Positions 34,939-42,814 of a stretch of 64,000 bases of DNA are shown here, in pieces; positions within the stretch are counted from its first letter, which is position 1; every line of letters begins with the position of its first letter. The translations under genes and the position numbers were made by a program. The notes under the pieces are model-generated. The model searched no databases. It was not told the origin of the DNA and saw only the letters and a program-made list of their open reading frames with translations. Origin of the DNA: Rhodospirillales bacterium (GTDB lineage Bacteria; Pseudomonadota; Alphaproteobacteria; Acetobacterales; Acetobacteraceae); assembly GCA_025362815.1 (NCBI GenBank), contig JANYFG010000096.1, forward strand, positions 59,940 through 123,939. The letters are read 5' to 3'.

Positions 34939-35559
34939 ATGTCGGACGCCGTGTCGGGCCCCCTGTCGGACGCGCCCGACGAAGACATCGTTCTGGACTG
35001 CACGCCAGGACGCGAGGGTGGGAAGCTCACCTTCGCCTACAAGGTCACCAATCGCTGCAAAGTGGCCGTTTATGTGATGGACGCCTTGGCCGGCACCAAC
35101 CCCACCACCGGGCGGGTCACGCTCGATCCTGATTTCGTCAGCGTCTGGCTGGGTACGGACGGCGTGCTGCGCCTGTCCAAGGGCATGCCGCCGATGCCGG
35201 AGGGCACCGCGCCCGAGGCGCGCATCGTGCCGTTGGCGGTGCGCCTCCAGCCGGGCGAGCAGCTGACGCGACATCTGGCCGAACCGCTGCCGCTCGCCGA
35301 GCACAGTCCTGTGACCCCTTGCGGCAATCTGCGCCACTACCGGCTGCAACCGATCCTGGGGATGGCGCTGGTCGTGGAAATCATCCGAGAGGACGAGCCG
35401 ACCCTGATCGCGACCCGCGCCGTGGGGTTTCCCAAGATCTACTTCCGCCTCAATCCGGCGGAGGAGGAGCCGCTTGAGACCTACACGCTGACGTCATCGT
35501 TCCGCACGCGGGCCCTGCAGGCCCTTGTGCGCAACGACGACTACATAAGGCCGATGTAA
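34939..35559 (+). CDS. Unrecognised protein following vgrG, copy 2 (paralogue)
   Basis: A 206-residue paralogue of the preceding protein. Shared phrases are D-x-V-x-D-C-T-P-G-x-x-G against TCTPEKQGD, FAYKVTN against FAYTVKN, YVMDA against YVSDA, MPEGTAPEARIVPLAVRL against the equivalent region, and PLAEHSPVTPCGNLRHY against PLAEHSPYYGIGNLRDY. The start codon lies 2 bases after the upstream stop, so the two are translationally coupled. It has no signal peptide. Function is unknown; as the last gene of the vgrG cassette it may be a second immunity protein or an adaptor. Confidence 0.65.
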   Translation: MSDAVSGPLSDAPDEDIVLDCTPGREGGKLTFAYKVTNRCKVAVYVMDALAGTNPTTGRVTLDPDFVSVWLGTDGVLRLSKGMPPMPEGTAPEARIVPLAVRLQPGEQLTRHLAEPLPLAEHSPVTPCGNLRHYRLQPILGMALVVEIIREDEPTLIATRAVGFPKIYFRLNPAEEEPLETYTLTSSFRTRALQALVRNDDYIRPM

Positions 35560-35603
35560 ATGCGTGCTTGAAGCCTGCTATGGAGGGTGATTGCTCTGAA
35601 GTG

Positions 35604-36425
35604 TCAGTTGGTGACAGCGCCGCTGTAGTAATCCTGCACGGTGGCCCAGGCCACGCCGCGAAGATACTTGGCCAGGTCCGGATCCAGACCGGCTGTGTAG
35701 GTGTTGTCCTCCGGCGATTTACGATACAGCGCCGCATAGCTGGTGGCTGCGGCGAGGTAGGTGCCGGCCAAGGTCGGGTGGCGATTGTCGGCGATATACA
35801 GAGAAAGTCCGGCCCGTCCCTTCAAAGCCCGCGCGAACGCCAGGCCGGCGGGGATCACCATGGCGTGGTTGTCGTTTCCAGCCTTGGTGTAGGCCTCCGC
35901 CAGCTGCGCCGTCATTTCTGGTTTGTCGGCATAGGCCCAGGACATGAACAGCACCGGCACCGCATCGTGGCTGCGCACCGTGTCGATATGCGATTTCGCG
36001 TATTTCGTGAAGATTGGCGCCAGCGTGGGATGCAGCGGGCACTGGCTGCAATCCATCAGCACGGCGGTGTCGTATTTCTTCGCATTGGTGTTGAAGACGA
36101 TGTTGTTCTTTTCGTCGAACGTGTACTTGCCGACGCCATCGGGCCGGAAATACGATTCCACATCGTGCCAGTCGAAGCCCGAACCACCCATCGTCACCAT
36201 CGTGCCGCTGAATTTCGGCCCGCCGGCGCCGGCGCCGCGCGCCAGGCTGTTGATATGCGAGGTGATGCCGTTGTTGAAATAAAAGAAGCTGTTGCCGATC
36301 CACATCGTCGAAGCCGGCGGTGTGACGCCCAACGAGGTGACCTGCGGCACGGTCTGCGCCTGCAGGGAGAGCGGCGTAAGCACGAGCGCCGCTCCCAACA
36401 CGGCTTTCCTGATCGCTTTGAACAT
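35604..36425 (-). CDS. Secreted SGNH/GDSL-type hydrolase
   Basis: A 273-residue exported protein with a signal peptide (residues 1-22, ending LSLQAQ). The SGNH nucleophile block reads STMWIGNSFFYFNNG, and the C-terminal Asp-His block reads IADNRHPTLAGTYLAA, matching the D-x-x-H of the superfamily. This supports an ester- or carbohydrate-acetyl hydrolase, probably periplasmic. It converges on the second vgrG-linked paralogue with 44 bp between stops. It is probably not part of the type VI cassette, because it is on the other strand. Confidence 0.78.
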   Translation of the reverse strand: MFKAIRKAVLGAALVLTPLSLQAQTVPQVTSLGVTPPASTMWIGNSFFYFNNGITSHINSLARGAGAGGPKFSGTMVTMGGSGFDWHDVESYFRPDGVGKYTFDEKNNIVFNTNAKKYDTAVLMDCSQCPLHPTLAPIFTKYAKSHIDTVRSHDAVPVLFMSWAYADKPEMTAQLAEAYTKAGNDNHAMVIPAGLAFARALKGRAGLSLYIADNRHPTLAGTYLAAATSYAALYRKSPEDNTYTAGLDPDLAKYLRGVAWATVQDYYSGAVTN

Positions 36426-36480
36426 GCCCGTTTCCCCGTTTATTTTCGTTACTCTGCCAGACATTGTCCCGGCCGCGCAA

Positions 36481-36921
36481 TCACCGGCGCTGCTGAAAGA
36501 AATCCCGCAGCAACGCCGCGCACTCGCTTTCGCGCACGCCCCCCACCACTTCCGGTCGATGCAGGCTGCCGGGCGCCTCGAACACCCGTGCGCCATGCTC
36601 GATGCCGCCGCCCTTGGGATCATAGGCGCCGAACACCACGCGGCGGATGCGGAATCCCGCAATGGCGGCGGCGCACATGGCACACGGCTCCAACGTCACC
36701 ACCAGCTCGCAGCCGATCAGACGCGGCGTGCCCAGCAGCACGCCCGCCCGGCGCAGCACCAGCATTTCGGCGTGCGCACTGGCGTCATGTCGTTCCTCCA
36801 CCCGGTTGCCGTCGGCCGCGAGGATGGCGCCGTCCGGCCCCAGCAGCACGGCGCCCACCGGCACCTCCGCCCGGGCGGCGGCGGCGCGGGCCTCGGCAAG
36901 AGCTTCCTGCATTCCGATCAT
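36481..36921 (-). CDS. tadA: tRNA-specific adenosine deaminase TadA
   Basis: A 146-residue cytidine-deaminase-fold enzyme that converts A34 to inosine in tRNA-Arg(ACG). The zinc site is H-A-E (ASAHAEMLVLRRAG) with the P-C-A-M-C pair (LEPCAMCAAAI), and VPVGAVLLG and FGAYDPKGGG are typical of TadA. The length fits. It is divergent from the C26 peptidase gene with 45 bp between starts. Confidence 0.94.
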   Translation of the reverse strand: MIGMQEALAEARAAAARAEVPVGAVLLGPDGAILAADGNRVEERHDASAHAEMLVLRRAGVLLGTPRLIGCELVVTLEPCAMCAAAIAGFRIRRVVFGAYDPKGGGIEHGARVFEAPGSLHRPEVVGGVRESECAALLRDFFQQRR

Positions 36922-36966
36922 GTGCCATTCCTTGCCTGCAAACGGCTTGCGGCGCTAGCAAGACAC

Positions 36967-37689
36967 ATGACCTCTCATCTTCCCCTCATCGGCGTCACGC
37001 TCGACGCTGAACCGCCCGGCCCCAAGCCCGCCTATTCGAAGTACCCCTGGTACGCGCTGCGGGCCAACTACACCGACGCGATCGTGGCCGCGGGCGGCCT
37101 TCCGGTGGCGCTGCCGCACACCACGCTTGCGGAAGACTACCTCGACCGGATCGACGCGTTGGTGATCACCGGCGGCGCCTTCGATGTCGACCCGGCCTTG
37201 TATGGAGACGCCACCACCCACGGCACCGTCACGCTGAAGGCCGGCCGCACCGCCGCCGAGATGGCGCTTCTGCGCGGCGCGCTGGCCCGCGGCAAGCCGG
37301 TGCTCGGCATCTGCGGCGGCCAGCAGCTTCTGGCGGTGGCGCTGGGCGGCACGCTGATCCAGCACATTCCGGACAGCATCGAAAACCCGCTGGAACACGA
37401 GCAGCCCAATCCGCGCCACGAGCCTGGCCACACCGTGCACATCCTGCCCGGCACCCGGCTGCGCCGCATCGTGGGGCACGACACCATGCAGGTGAACTCC
37501 TCCCATCACCAGGCCGTGCGCGCCCCCGGCCCGCAGGCCATCGTGAACGCGGTCGCCCCCGACGGCGTGATCGAGGGCATCGAGGACCCCGGCGCCCGCT
37601 TCTGCCTCGGCGTGCAATGGCACCCGGAATTCCACATCGACGCCGCCGACCGCGCGATCTTCGATGCCCTGATCGGAGCCGCCGCATGA
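36967..37689 (+). CDS. Gamma-glutamyl-gamma-aminobutyrate hydrolase-family protein (peptidase C26)
   Basis: A 240-residue class I glutamine-amidotransferase-fold hydrolase of the PuuD type. The nucleophile elbow is PVLGICGGQQLLAVALGG, with the catalytic Cys near residue 116, and the His-Glu pair is VQWHPEF near residue 218. The segment YSKYPWYALRANYTDAIVAAGG is typical. PuuD-like enzymes release GABA from gamma-glutamyl-GABA in putrescine breakdown; other members cleave folate or other gamma-glutamyl amides. No puu genes are adjacent. Its stop overlaps the ATG of the pseudouridine synthase (ATGA). Confidence 0.88.
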   Translation: MTSHLPLIGVTLDAEPPGPKPAYSKYPWYALRANYTDAIVAAGGLPVALPHTTLAEDYLDRIDALVITGGAFDVDPALYGDATTHGTVTLKAGRTAAEMALLRGALARGKPVLGICGGQQLLAVALGGTLIQHIPDSIENPLEHEQPNPRHEPGHTVHILPGTRLRRIVGHDTMQVNSSHHQAVRAPGPQAIVNAVAPDGVIEGIEDPGARFCLGVQWHPEFHIDAADRAIFDALIGAAA

Positions 37690-38474
37690 CCGATGACACA
37701 CCCGAGATCCCCGAAATCGAGACCGAGACCGATACCGGCGAGCCCGAGCCGGGGGCCACCCCGCGCGGCGAACGCATCGCCAAATGGCTCGCCCGCGCCG
37801 GCGTCGCCAGCCGGCGGGACGCTGAAAAGCTGATCGCCGAGGGTAAGGTGCGCATCAACAACGTCACCATCACCCACCCCGCCACCTTCGTGCAGCCCGA
37901 AGACCTCGTCGTCGTCGCCGGCAAGCTGATCGACGCGCCGGACCGCACCCGCCTGTGGCGCTACCACAAGCCCGACGGCCTCGTGACCACCCATCGCGAC
38001 CCCGAAGGCCGCCCCACCGTCTTCGAAAAACTCCCTACCACCCTGCCGCGCGTGGTGAGCGTAGGACGGCTCGACCTGAACAGCGAAGGCCTGCTTCTGC
38101 TCACCAACGACGGCGCCCTCGCGCGGCAGTTGGAGCTTCCCAGCAACCACTGGATCCGCCGCTACCGCGTGCGCGTGTTCGGCCAGCCCCAGCCCGCCGA
38201 CCTCGCGGCGCTGTCGAAAGGCCTCACCATCGAGGGCGTTCGCTATCGCGGCATCGAAGCGGCGCTGGACAGCCGCAAGGGCGACAATTCCTGGATCAGC
38301 GTCTCGCTTCAGGAAGGCCGCAACCGCGAGATCCGCCGCGTCATGCAGCATATGGGATTGCAGGTCACCCGCCTCATCCGCGTGGCCTACGGCCCGTTCC
38401 AGCTCGGCGTTCTCGAGCGCGGCGGCGTCGATGAAGTCTCGCCGAAGGTGCTACGCGAGCAGCTGCCGAAATAG
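37686..38474 (+). CDS. rluB: Pseudouridine synthase, RsuA/RluB family
   Basis: A 262-residue RNA pseudouridine synthase. An S4 RNA-binding domain occupies about residues 28-75 (RIAKWLARAGVASRRDAEK). The catalytic aspartate lies in VGRLDLNSEGLLLLTNDG, followed by NHWIRRYRVRVFG and the terminal QEGRNREIRRVMQHMGLQVT. Family members modify 23S U2605 (RluB), E. coli RluE/F sites or 16S U516 (RsuA); RluB is the usual alphaproteobacterial assignment but the target is inferred. ATG overlaps the upstream stop by 4 bp. The 3' end overlaps otsB by 24 bp tail to tail. Confidence 0.9.
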   Translation: MTDDTPEIPEIETETDTGEPEPGATPRGERIAKWLARAGVASRRDAEKLIAEGKVRINNVTITHPATFVQPEDLVVVAGKLIDAPDRTRLWRYHKPDGLVTTHRDPEGRPTVFEKLPTTLPRVVSVGRLDLNSEGLLLLTNDGALARQLELPSNHWIRRYRVRVFGQPQPADLAALSKGLTIEGVRYRGIEAALDSRKGDNSWISVSLQEGRNREIRRVMQHMGLQVTRLIRVAYGPFQLGVLERGGVDEVSPKVLREQLPK

Positions 38475-39149
38475 CCAGGCGCGCACGCCGGCGGCATCCG
38501 TGAAATGGTCCTGCACCCGCAGGCCAAGCCCACCCATGGCGCGGGCCACCGCCATACCGTCCTCGTCCGTCACGTCGTCGCCCACGAACACCGGCACGCG
38601 CCCTGCAAACGGCGCCCGGCGCATCAGCGCCTCCACCGCGCTGCCCTTGTCAATGCCCGCGGGCTTGATCTCCCACGCCATCAGCGCCGGCATCACCACA
38701 TGTTGTGGCCAGCTTTGCATCAAGGCCTCCAGTCGCGCGCGAAAAACCGGCCCGGCCTCCGGCGCCTGGCGAAAATGCAGCACGAAGCCACGCGCTTTGC
38801 GCTCCAGCAACGCCCCGGGATACGCCGCCACCCAGTCTTGCGCCTGATCCAGCCAGGCCTCGGGCACCAACGCCAGCGCCGCGCGCTCCACCGCCTCGCC
38901 CGGCGCATGACGGATCGCGCCGCCATGCTCGCCGGCCACCGCGTAGGGCACGCCGGGCAACAGCGCATCGACGGTCTCGATCGGCCGCCCCGTCACGATC
39001 GCCAGCGCGCCGCCGAGCCTTTCGCGCAACCGCAGCAACCCGCCCGGCAGATCCGCCGGCACCACCACGCTGTCCGGCGTCGGCGCGATATCGATCAGCG
39101 TGCCATCCAGGTCCAGCAACAGCGCGGTGTCGCAGGCCAGATGGATCAC
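38451..39149 (-). CDS. otsB: Trehalose-6-phosphate phosphatase
   Basis: A 232-residue HAD-superfamily phosphatase. The nucleophile motif is LLLDLDGTLIDIAP, motif II region AIVTGRP, and the terminal acidic motif FVGDDVTDEDGMAVA is the typical trehalose-phosphatase ending. It releases trehalose from trehalose-6-phosphate, a compatible solute. The partner synthase otsA is not in the window. ATG overlaps the DUF2155 gene's stop by 4 bp, so it is co-translated with the upstream genes NDUFA12-mlaD-small ORF-DUF2155. Confidence 0.93.
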   Translation of the reverse strand: MIHLACDTALLLDLDGTLIDIAPTPDSVVVPADLPGGLLRLRERLGGALAIVTGRPIETVDALLPGVPYAVAGEHGGAIRHAPGEAVERAALALVPEAWLDQAQDWVAAYPGALLERKARGFVLHFRQAPEAGPVFRARLEALMQSWPQHVVMPALMAWEIKPAGIDKGSAVEALMRRAPFAGRVPVFVGDDVTDEDGMAVARAMGGLGLRVQDHFTDAAGVRAWLFRQLLA

Positions 39150-39586
39150 GCGCGACAGGCCGCAAGGCGAAGGTCATACACGGGGTGCTCGATCACCGAC
39201 ACGCCGGGCGACGACAGCAGCATCCAGCCATGAAACGCGAAATTCGGGTCGCGCGCGTCCGTCACATCCAGATAGGCCGCCTGATCCGCCGGCTGATCCG
39301 CCCCGCGCACCACACACGCGCGCACCGTCACCACCAACGTGCCGAATGTCAGCTTCTTGCCCACGGCGCCCGAAACCGGGGTCAGACGCGTGGTGATCTT
39401 GTCCAGACCGGTCAAATCCACCGTGGAGCGCGGCAGCCAGGTTTCGGGAAACTGCGCCGGACCCGAGGGCGGCGGCACCTGCGCCGGGCTCGATGCAGCA
39501 GGGCCAGATGCAGCCGGGCCAGCAGGCGCCTGCGCCAAGGCCGCCACCGGACAATACAGCGCCAGCCCCACTACCACCCACTTCAC
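39146..39586 (-). CDS. DUF2155 domain protein, secreted
   Basis: A 146-residue protein with a Sec signal peptide (first 19 residues, ending ALAQ), a Pro/Ala/Ser-rich spacer of about 30 residues and a DUF2155 core. The core includes KITTRLTPVSGAVGKKLTFGTLVV, VRACVVRG with paired cysteines, and a C-terminal FHGWMLLSSPGVSVIEHPVYD. DUF2155 proteins are small periplasmic alphaproteobacterial proteins of unknown role found near NDUFA12 and mlaD, as here. ATGA overlaps both its neighbours. Confidence 0.88.
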   Translation of the reverse strand: MKWVVVGLALYCPVAALAQAPAGPAASGPAASSPAQVPPPSGPAQFPETWLPRSTVDLTGLDKITTRLTPVSGAVGKKLTFGTLVVTVRACVVRGADQPADQAAYLDVTDARDPNFAFHGWMLLSSPGVSVIEHPVYDLRLAACRA

Positions 39587-39783
39587 GATTTCAACGGCGT
39601 CTCGAGCGCCCCCACCATCTCAGCCAGAATGCGCTTCATCGCCGCCGCATCCACGCCCATCAGCACCGCATCCTCGAACGCGTCCCGCATCACCTGGCCC
39701 AGTTCCGCCTCGTTTTCCTCCAGCACCCGCAGCTTCTCCCGGCACGAAACCGGCGCCCCGTCCGGCTGCGGCCACAGCGTCAT
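39583..39783 (-). CDS. Small conserved-looking hypothetical protein
   Basis: A 66-residue acidic, helical protein without signal peptide or transmembrane segment (central VLEENEAELGQVMRDAFEDAV, C-terminus MKRILAEMVGALETPLKS). I do not recognise a family. Reality is supported by its exact 4-bp ATGA overlap with mlaD upstream and with DUF2155 downstream on the same strand, so it is a coding link in one operon. The amphipathic helix could bind a partner. Confidence 0.7.
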   Translation of the reverse strand: MTLWPQPDGAPVSCREKLRVLEENEAELGQVMRDAFEDAVLMGVDAAAMKRILAEMVGALETPLKS

Positions 39784-40292
39784 TTGGGCGCGGCGGCCTC
39801 GGCCGGCTTCTGGTTCTCCTTCAACGACTTCGCCACGTTCGACGACAGATCGCTCACGCTGAAGATGAATTTGCCCAGCAGCTGCTCCAGGCTCACGGCC
39901 GACTGCGTGATCTGCAACCTGCCGCCGTTCGCCAGGATCTTGTCATCGCCCCCCGGCACCAGCGAGAGCACCTTGCCGCCCAACAGCCCATCAGACGCGA
40001 TCTCCGCCGAACTGTCCGCCGGCAGCCGGATCGACGCATCGACGGTGAACGCCACCTGCGCCTGAAACGTCTTCGGATCGATCGACGTGGCGGTGATCCG
40101 CCCCACCTTCACACCCGCCAGCCGCACGTCAGACCCCGGCCCGATCCCGTCGATCCGCTCGAAACGCGCATTGAGCGTGATCCCGGACGAGCCGGTGCGC
40201 CCGGTATTGGCCACCGCGTAGCCGAGGAATCCCACCGCCACCGCCAGCACAACCGCACCCGCCAGAAGCTCCGTCACATTGCGTCCCGCCAT
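39780..40292 (-). CDS. mlaD: MlaD-type phospholipid transport substrate-binding protein
   Basis: A 170-residue inner-membrane-anchored periplasmic protein of the MlaD/MCE family. Residues 5-25 form a transmembrane helix (ELLAGAVVLAVAVGFLGYAV). The MCE domain follows, with GIGPGSDVRLAGVKVGRIT and the segment ASDGLLGGKVLSLVPGG. A C-terminal helix may form the hexameric pore. MlaD carries phospholipids between outer and inner membranes with MlaEFB. Those partners are not in the window. ATG 40292 lies 2 bases after the NDUFA12 stop, and the 3' end overlaps the next small ORF by ATGA. Confidence 0.92.
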   Translation of the reverse strand: MAGRNVTELLAGAVVLAVAVGFLGYAVANTGRTGSSGITLNARFERIDGIGPGSDVRLAGVKVGRITATSIDPKTFQAQVAFTVDASIRLPADSSAEIASDGLLGGKVLSLVPGGDDKILANGGRLQITQSAVSLEQLLGKFIFSVSDLSSNVAKSLKENQKPAEAAAPK

Positions 40293-40294
40293 GG

Positions 40295-40648
40295 TCAGCT
40301 CCCCGGCGTCCACGCTTCGTAATCACCGCTGGCGGCCACCCGCGCGCCACCGCTGTAATCATGGCCCTGCGGACGATAGCTCGAACCCGTCCCCGTCGCG
40401 TTGGCCAGATGCGGCTTCTGCCACGGCTTGCGCCCGGTATCCGGCAACGGCGCATCGGTCGTGTAATGCAGCCAGCAATGCCACTCCGCCGGAACCGCCG
40501 TCGCGTCGGCCACCCCGGCATACACCACCCAGCGCCGCGTGCGACGACCCTCGCGCACCCGCTTCTCGGTGAAATAACGGTTGCCGACGCTGTCCGTGCC
40601 GACTGCGCGACCGTTCAGCCAGGTGAAAATCTTTGTGCCGATGTCCAT
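40295..40648 (-). CDS. NADH:ubiquinone oxidoreductase subunit NDUFA12
   Basis: A 117-residue accessory subunit of complex I of the NDUFA12/B17.2 family, present in alphaproteobacteria and mitochondria. It shows KIFTWLNGRAVGTDSVGNRYF, RRWVVYAG, the segment PAEWHCWLHYTTDAPL and WQKPHLANATGTGSSYRP. AAGGGG lies upstream of ATG 40648. It starts the five-gene run down to otsB. The nuo operon itself is not here. The 152-bp gap to the divergent TSCPD gene holds the likely promoters. Confidence 0.94.
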   Translation of the reverse strand: MDIGTKIFTWLNGRAVGTDSVGNRYFTEKRVREGRRTRRWVVYAGVADATAVPAEWHCWLHYTTDAPLPDTGRKPWQKPHLANATGTGSSYRPQGHDYSGGARVAASGDYEAWTPGS

Positions 40649-40728
40649 GCCCCTTGATATAGTGCGGCGCGCCCGCCCGGTCCATCGCAACCCGCCTGTT
40701 TCCACGCCTTGGCATGTTACCCACAGGA

Positions 40729-40760
40729 TTTTGTGGTCCAGGCTGGCCCAGACCACCAAA
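40729..40760. promoter_or_regulatory. Inverted repeat in the NDUFA12/TSCPD intergenic region
   Basis: Arms TTTTGTGGTC (40729-40738) and GACCACCAAA (40751-40760) match at nine of ten positions around a 12-base centre. The dyad lies 41-72 bp before the TSCPD-gene start and 81-112 bp before the NDUFA12 gene. A dimeric regulator site or a transcript hairpin is possible. Confidence 0.35.
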
Positions 40761-40800
40761 TACGCTTCCCGAGTCGCCACGGGGTCGATAGGGTCGCGCC

Positions 40801-42294
40801 ATGACATCGCACCCGTCCTTGAACAAGATCCCGCTTCATAAAGCATGGCACGGCGTGCGCACCCGCAAGGCCCTCGCCACCCCGGATCCGGACTCCGCCC
40901 CCCGCCGCGTCATCCTCCCCGCCGCATGGGACAACCGCGCCGCCGACGCCCTCGCAGCCCTTGCCCCCGGCGAGGGCCCCGTCACCCTGCAGGACGCCGC
41001 CGCCGGCTGGATCGGCCCCATCGCACAGCGCGCCCAACGCGCCGGGATCGAGGCGGACCTCGCGGCCGAACTGCACACCCTCCTCCTCTCCCGCCGCGGC
41101 ACCGCCACCGACCCGGTCTGGCGCGGCGGCGGCTTCAAATCCGCCGGCTTCATCCTGAACCTGCCCGCCTTCCACCACCCCGAGCACGGCTTCGACACCC
41201 AGGCCTTCGCACGCGCCGCCGAAACCGCCACCCTCGCCATGGCCCTGCTGTCCCCCGCCTCCGCCACCTTGTGCATCGGCATGAGCGACCTCGCCGGCCT
41301 CATCGCCGCCCTCGCGCTCGACTACGACAGCGCCGACGCCCGCACCGCCGCCGCGGCCTTGGCCTTCGTGCTGCGCGCCGCCGCCGACCGCGCCTCGTCC
41401 CACCTCGCATCCCGCTTCGGCGCCCTGACCGAGGCCGACGCCATAACTCGCCCCCCCCACGCCTTCACTGCCAACATTGCTTCGCTTCCGGCCGGCCACC
41501 CCCTCCGCCACGCCGCCACCACGGCGATCACCGCGCCCTGCCGCGCCGAAGCCCTGCTGGGGATCGAGACCGGCGGCATCGCCCCCGCCTTCTCGCCCCT
41601 CACCGATACCGGCACCCTTACCATCACAGCCCGCGCCACCCTGGCCGCCCGCGGCATGACGGCCGAAGCAGCCCTCGCCGCCACCCTCGCCGGCCGTTCC
41701 CCCTTCGCCCAACCCAACTCCACCGCCCACGCCGCGATGCACGACGCAGTCGCCCCCTACATCCACGCGATGCCCGCCCGCCCCACCGTGGCACAACCCG
41801 CCGACACCCGCCGCGCCCTCCCCGCCCGCCGCGCCGGCTACACCCAAAAAGCGGCCATCGGCGGCCACAAGCTCTATCTCCGCACCGGCGAATACGCCGA
41901 TGGCGCGCTCGGCGAGATCTTCATCGGCCTGCACAAGGAAGGCCCCGCCTTCCGCGGCCTGATGGACAACTTCGCCGTCGCCGTCAGTCTCGGCCTGCAA
42001 AACGGCGTCAAGCTCGCCGACTACGTGGAGGCCTTCACCTTCACCCGCTTCGGCCCCGCGGGCCCGGTGGAAGGCGACCCCGCCGTCGCCCGCGCCACCT
42101 CCTTGCTCGACTACGTTTTCCGCAACCTCGCCGCCAACTACCTGGGCCAGGTCGACCTCCCCGAAGCGGAGGACGAAGCCTACGACACCATCGGCGAAGG
42201 CGCCCGAGACCGTGCGCCCCTCCTGCCGCTCGACCTCCCCGAGAACGACGGCCCCCGCATCCGCCGCCGCACCCTCAAGCTCGTCGCCAAATAA
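40801..42294 (+). CDS. TSCPD-domain protein, class II ribonucleotide reductase C-terminus-like
   Basis: A 497-residue protein. Its last 140 residues ([59 protein letters not shown] and [19 protein letters not shown]) match the TSCPD region at the C-terminus of adenosylcobalamin-dependent NrdJ enzymes. The N-terminal 340 residues are alanine-rich and contain only weak hints of the reductase barrel; radical-site and catalytic Cys signatures are not seen. It is probably a divergent, non-catalytic relative found in Acetobacteraceae. The next genes, ridA and an acyltransferase, follow on the same strand. Confidence 0.8.
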   Translation: MTSHPSLNKIPLHKAWHGVRTRKALATPDPDSAPRRVILPAAWDNRAADALAALAPGEGPVTLQDAAAGWIGPIAQRAQRAGIEADLAAELHTLLLSRRGTATDPVWRGGGFKSAGFILNLPAFHHPEHGFDTQAFARAAETATLAMALLSPASATLCIGMSDLAGLIAALALDYDSADARTAAAALAFVLRAAADRASSHLASRFGALTEADAITRPPHAFTANIASLPAGHPLRHAATTAITAPCRAEALLGIETGGIAPAFSPLTDTGTLTITARATLAARGMTAEAALAATLAGRSPFAQPNSTAHAAMHDAVAPYIHAMPARPTVAQPADTRRALPARRAGYTQKAAIGGHKLYLRTGEYADGALGEIFIGLHKEGPAFRGLMDNFAVAVSLGLQNGVKLADYVEAFTFTRFGPAGPVEGDPAVARATSLLDYVFRNLAANYLGQVDLPEAEDEAYDTIGEGARDRAPLLPLDLPENDGPRIRRRTLKLVAK

Positions 42295-42322
42295 CACCAA
42301 CCCCGCCGACAGGAGCCACCCC

Positions 42323-42787
42323 ATGGGCCGCATTGAATCCCGCCTCGCCGAACTCGGCATCGTGCTGCCCACCCCCATGGCCCCGCTCGCCAACTACGTC
42401 CCCTACGTCGTCACCGGCGACCTCGTCGTCATCTCCGGCCAGATCCCGGTGCGCGACGGCAAGATCGCCTACACCGGCAAATTGGGAGACGTCGTCTCGG
42501 TCGATATCGGCACCCAGGCCGCCCAGCTCTGCTTCATCAACCTCCTCGCCCAGCTCCGCGCCGCCTGCCACGGCGACCTCAACCGCGTCCAGCAGGTCGT
42601 CCGCCTCGGCGGCTTCATCGCCTGCGTGCCCGAATTCACCCAGCACGCCCTCGTGATGAACGGCGCGTCCGACATGGCCGTGGCCGTGTTCGAGGATGCC
42701 GGCCGCCACGCCCGCTCCACCATCGGTGTTCCCTCCTTGCCGCTCGACGCCGCGGTCGAGGTCGAGGGCATGTTCCGGATTGCCTGA
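42323..42787 (+). CDS. RidA-family protein
   Basis: A 154-residue member of the RidA/YjgF family, which hydrolyses reactive enamine/imine intermediates from PLP enzymes. The family core is present: VVISGQIPVRDGKIAYTGKLG, NLLAQLRAACHGDLNRVQQVV and SDMAVAVFEDAGRHARSTIGV. The canonical arginine is in HARSTIG. AGGAG lies before ATG 42323. It follows the TSCPD gene by 28 bp and precedes the DUF482-like acyltransferase by 27 bp. Confidence 0.92.
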   Translation: MGRIESRLAELGIVLPTPMAPLANYVPYVVTGDLVVISGQIPVRDGKIAYTGKLGDVVSVDIGTQAAQLCFINLLAQLRAACHGDLNRVQQVVRLGGFIACVPEFTQHALVMNGASDMAVAVFEDAGRHARSTIGVPSLPLDAAVEVEGMFRIA

Positions 42788-42814
42788 TCCCATCCCCACC
42801 CCACATATCGCGGT

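Noticed and set aside
40717..42393. A Gly/Ala-rich 558-codon minus-strand frame opposite the TSCPD gene.
   Set aside because: The PE-PGRS-like glycine richness is simply reversed Ala/Pro codons of the real gene; the real gene has NrdJ-like motifs.
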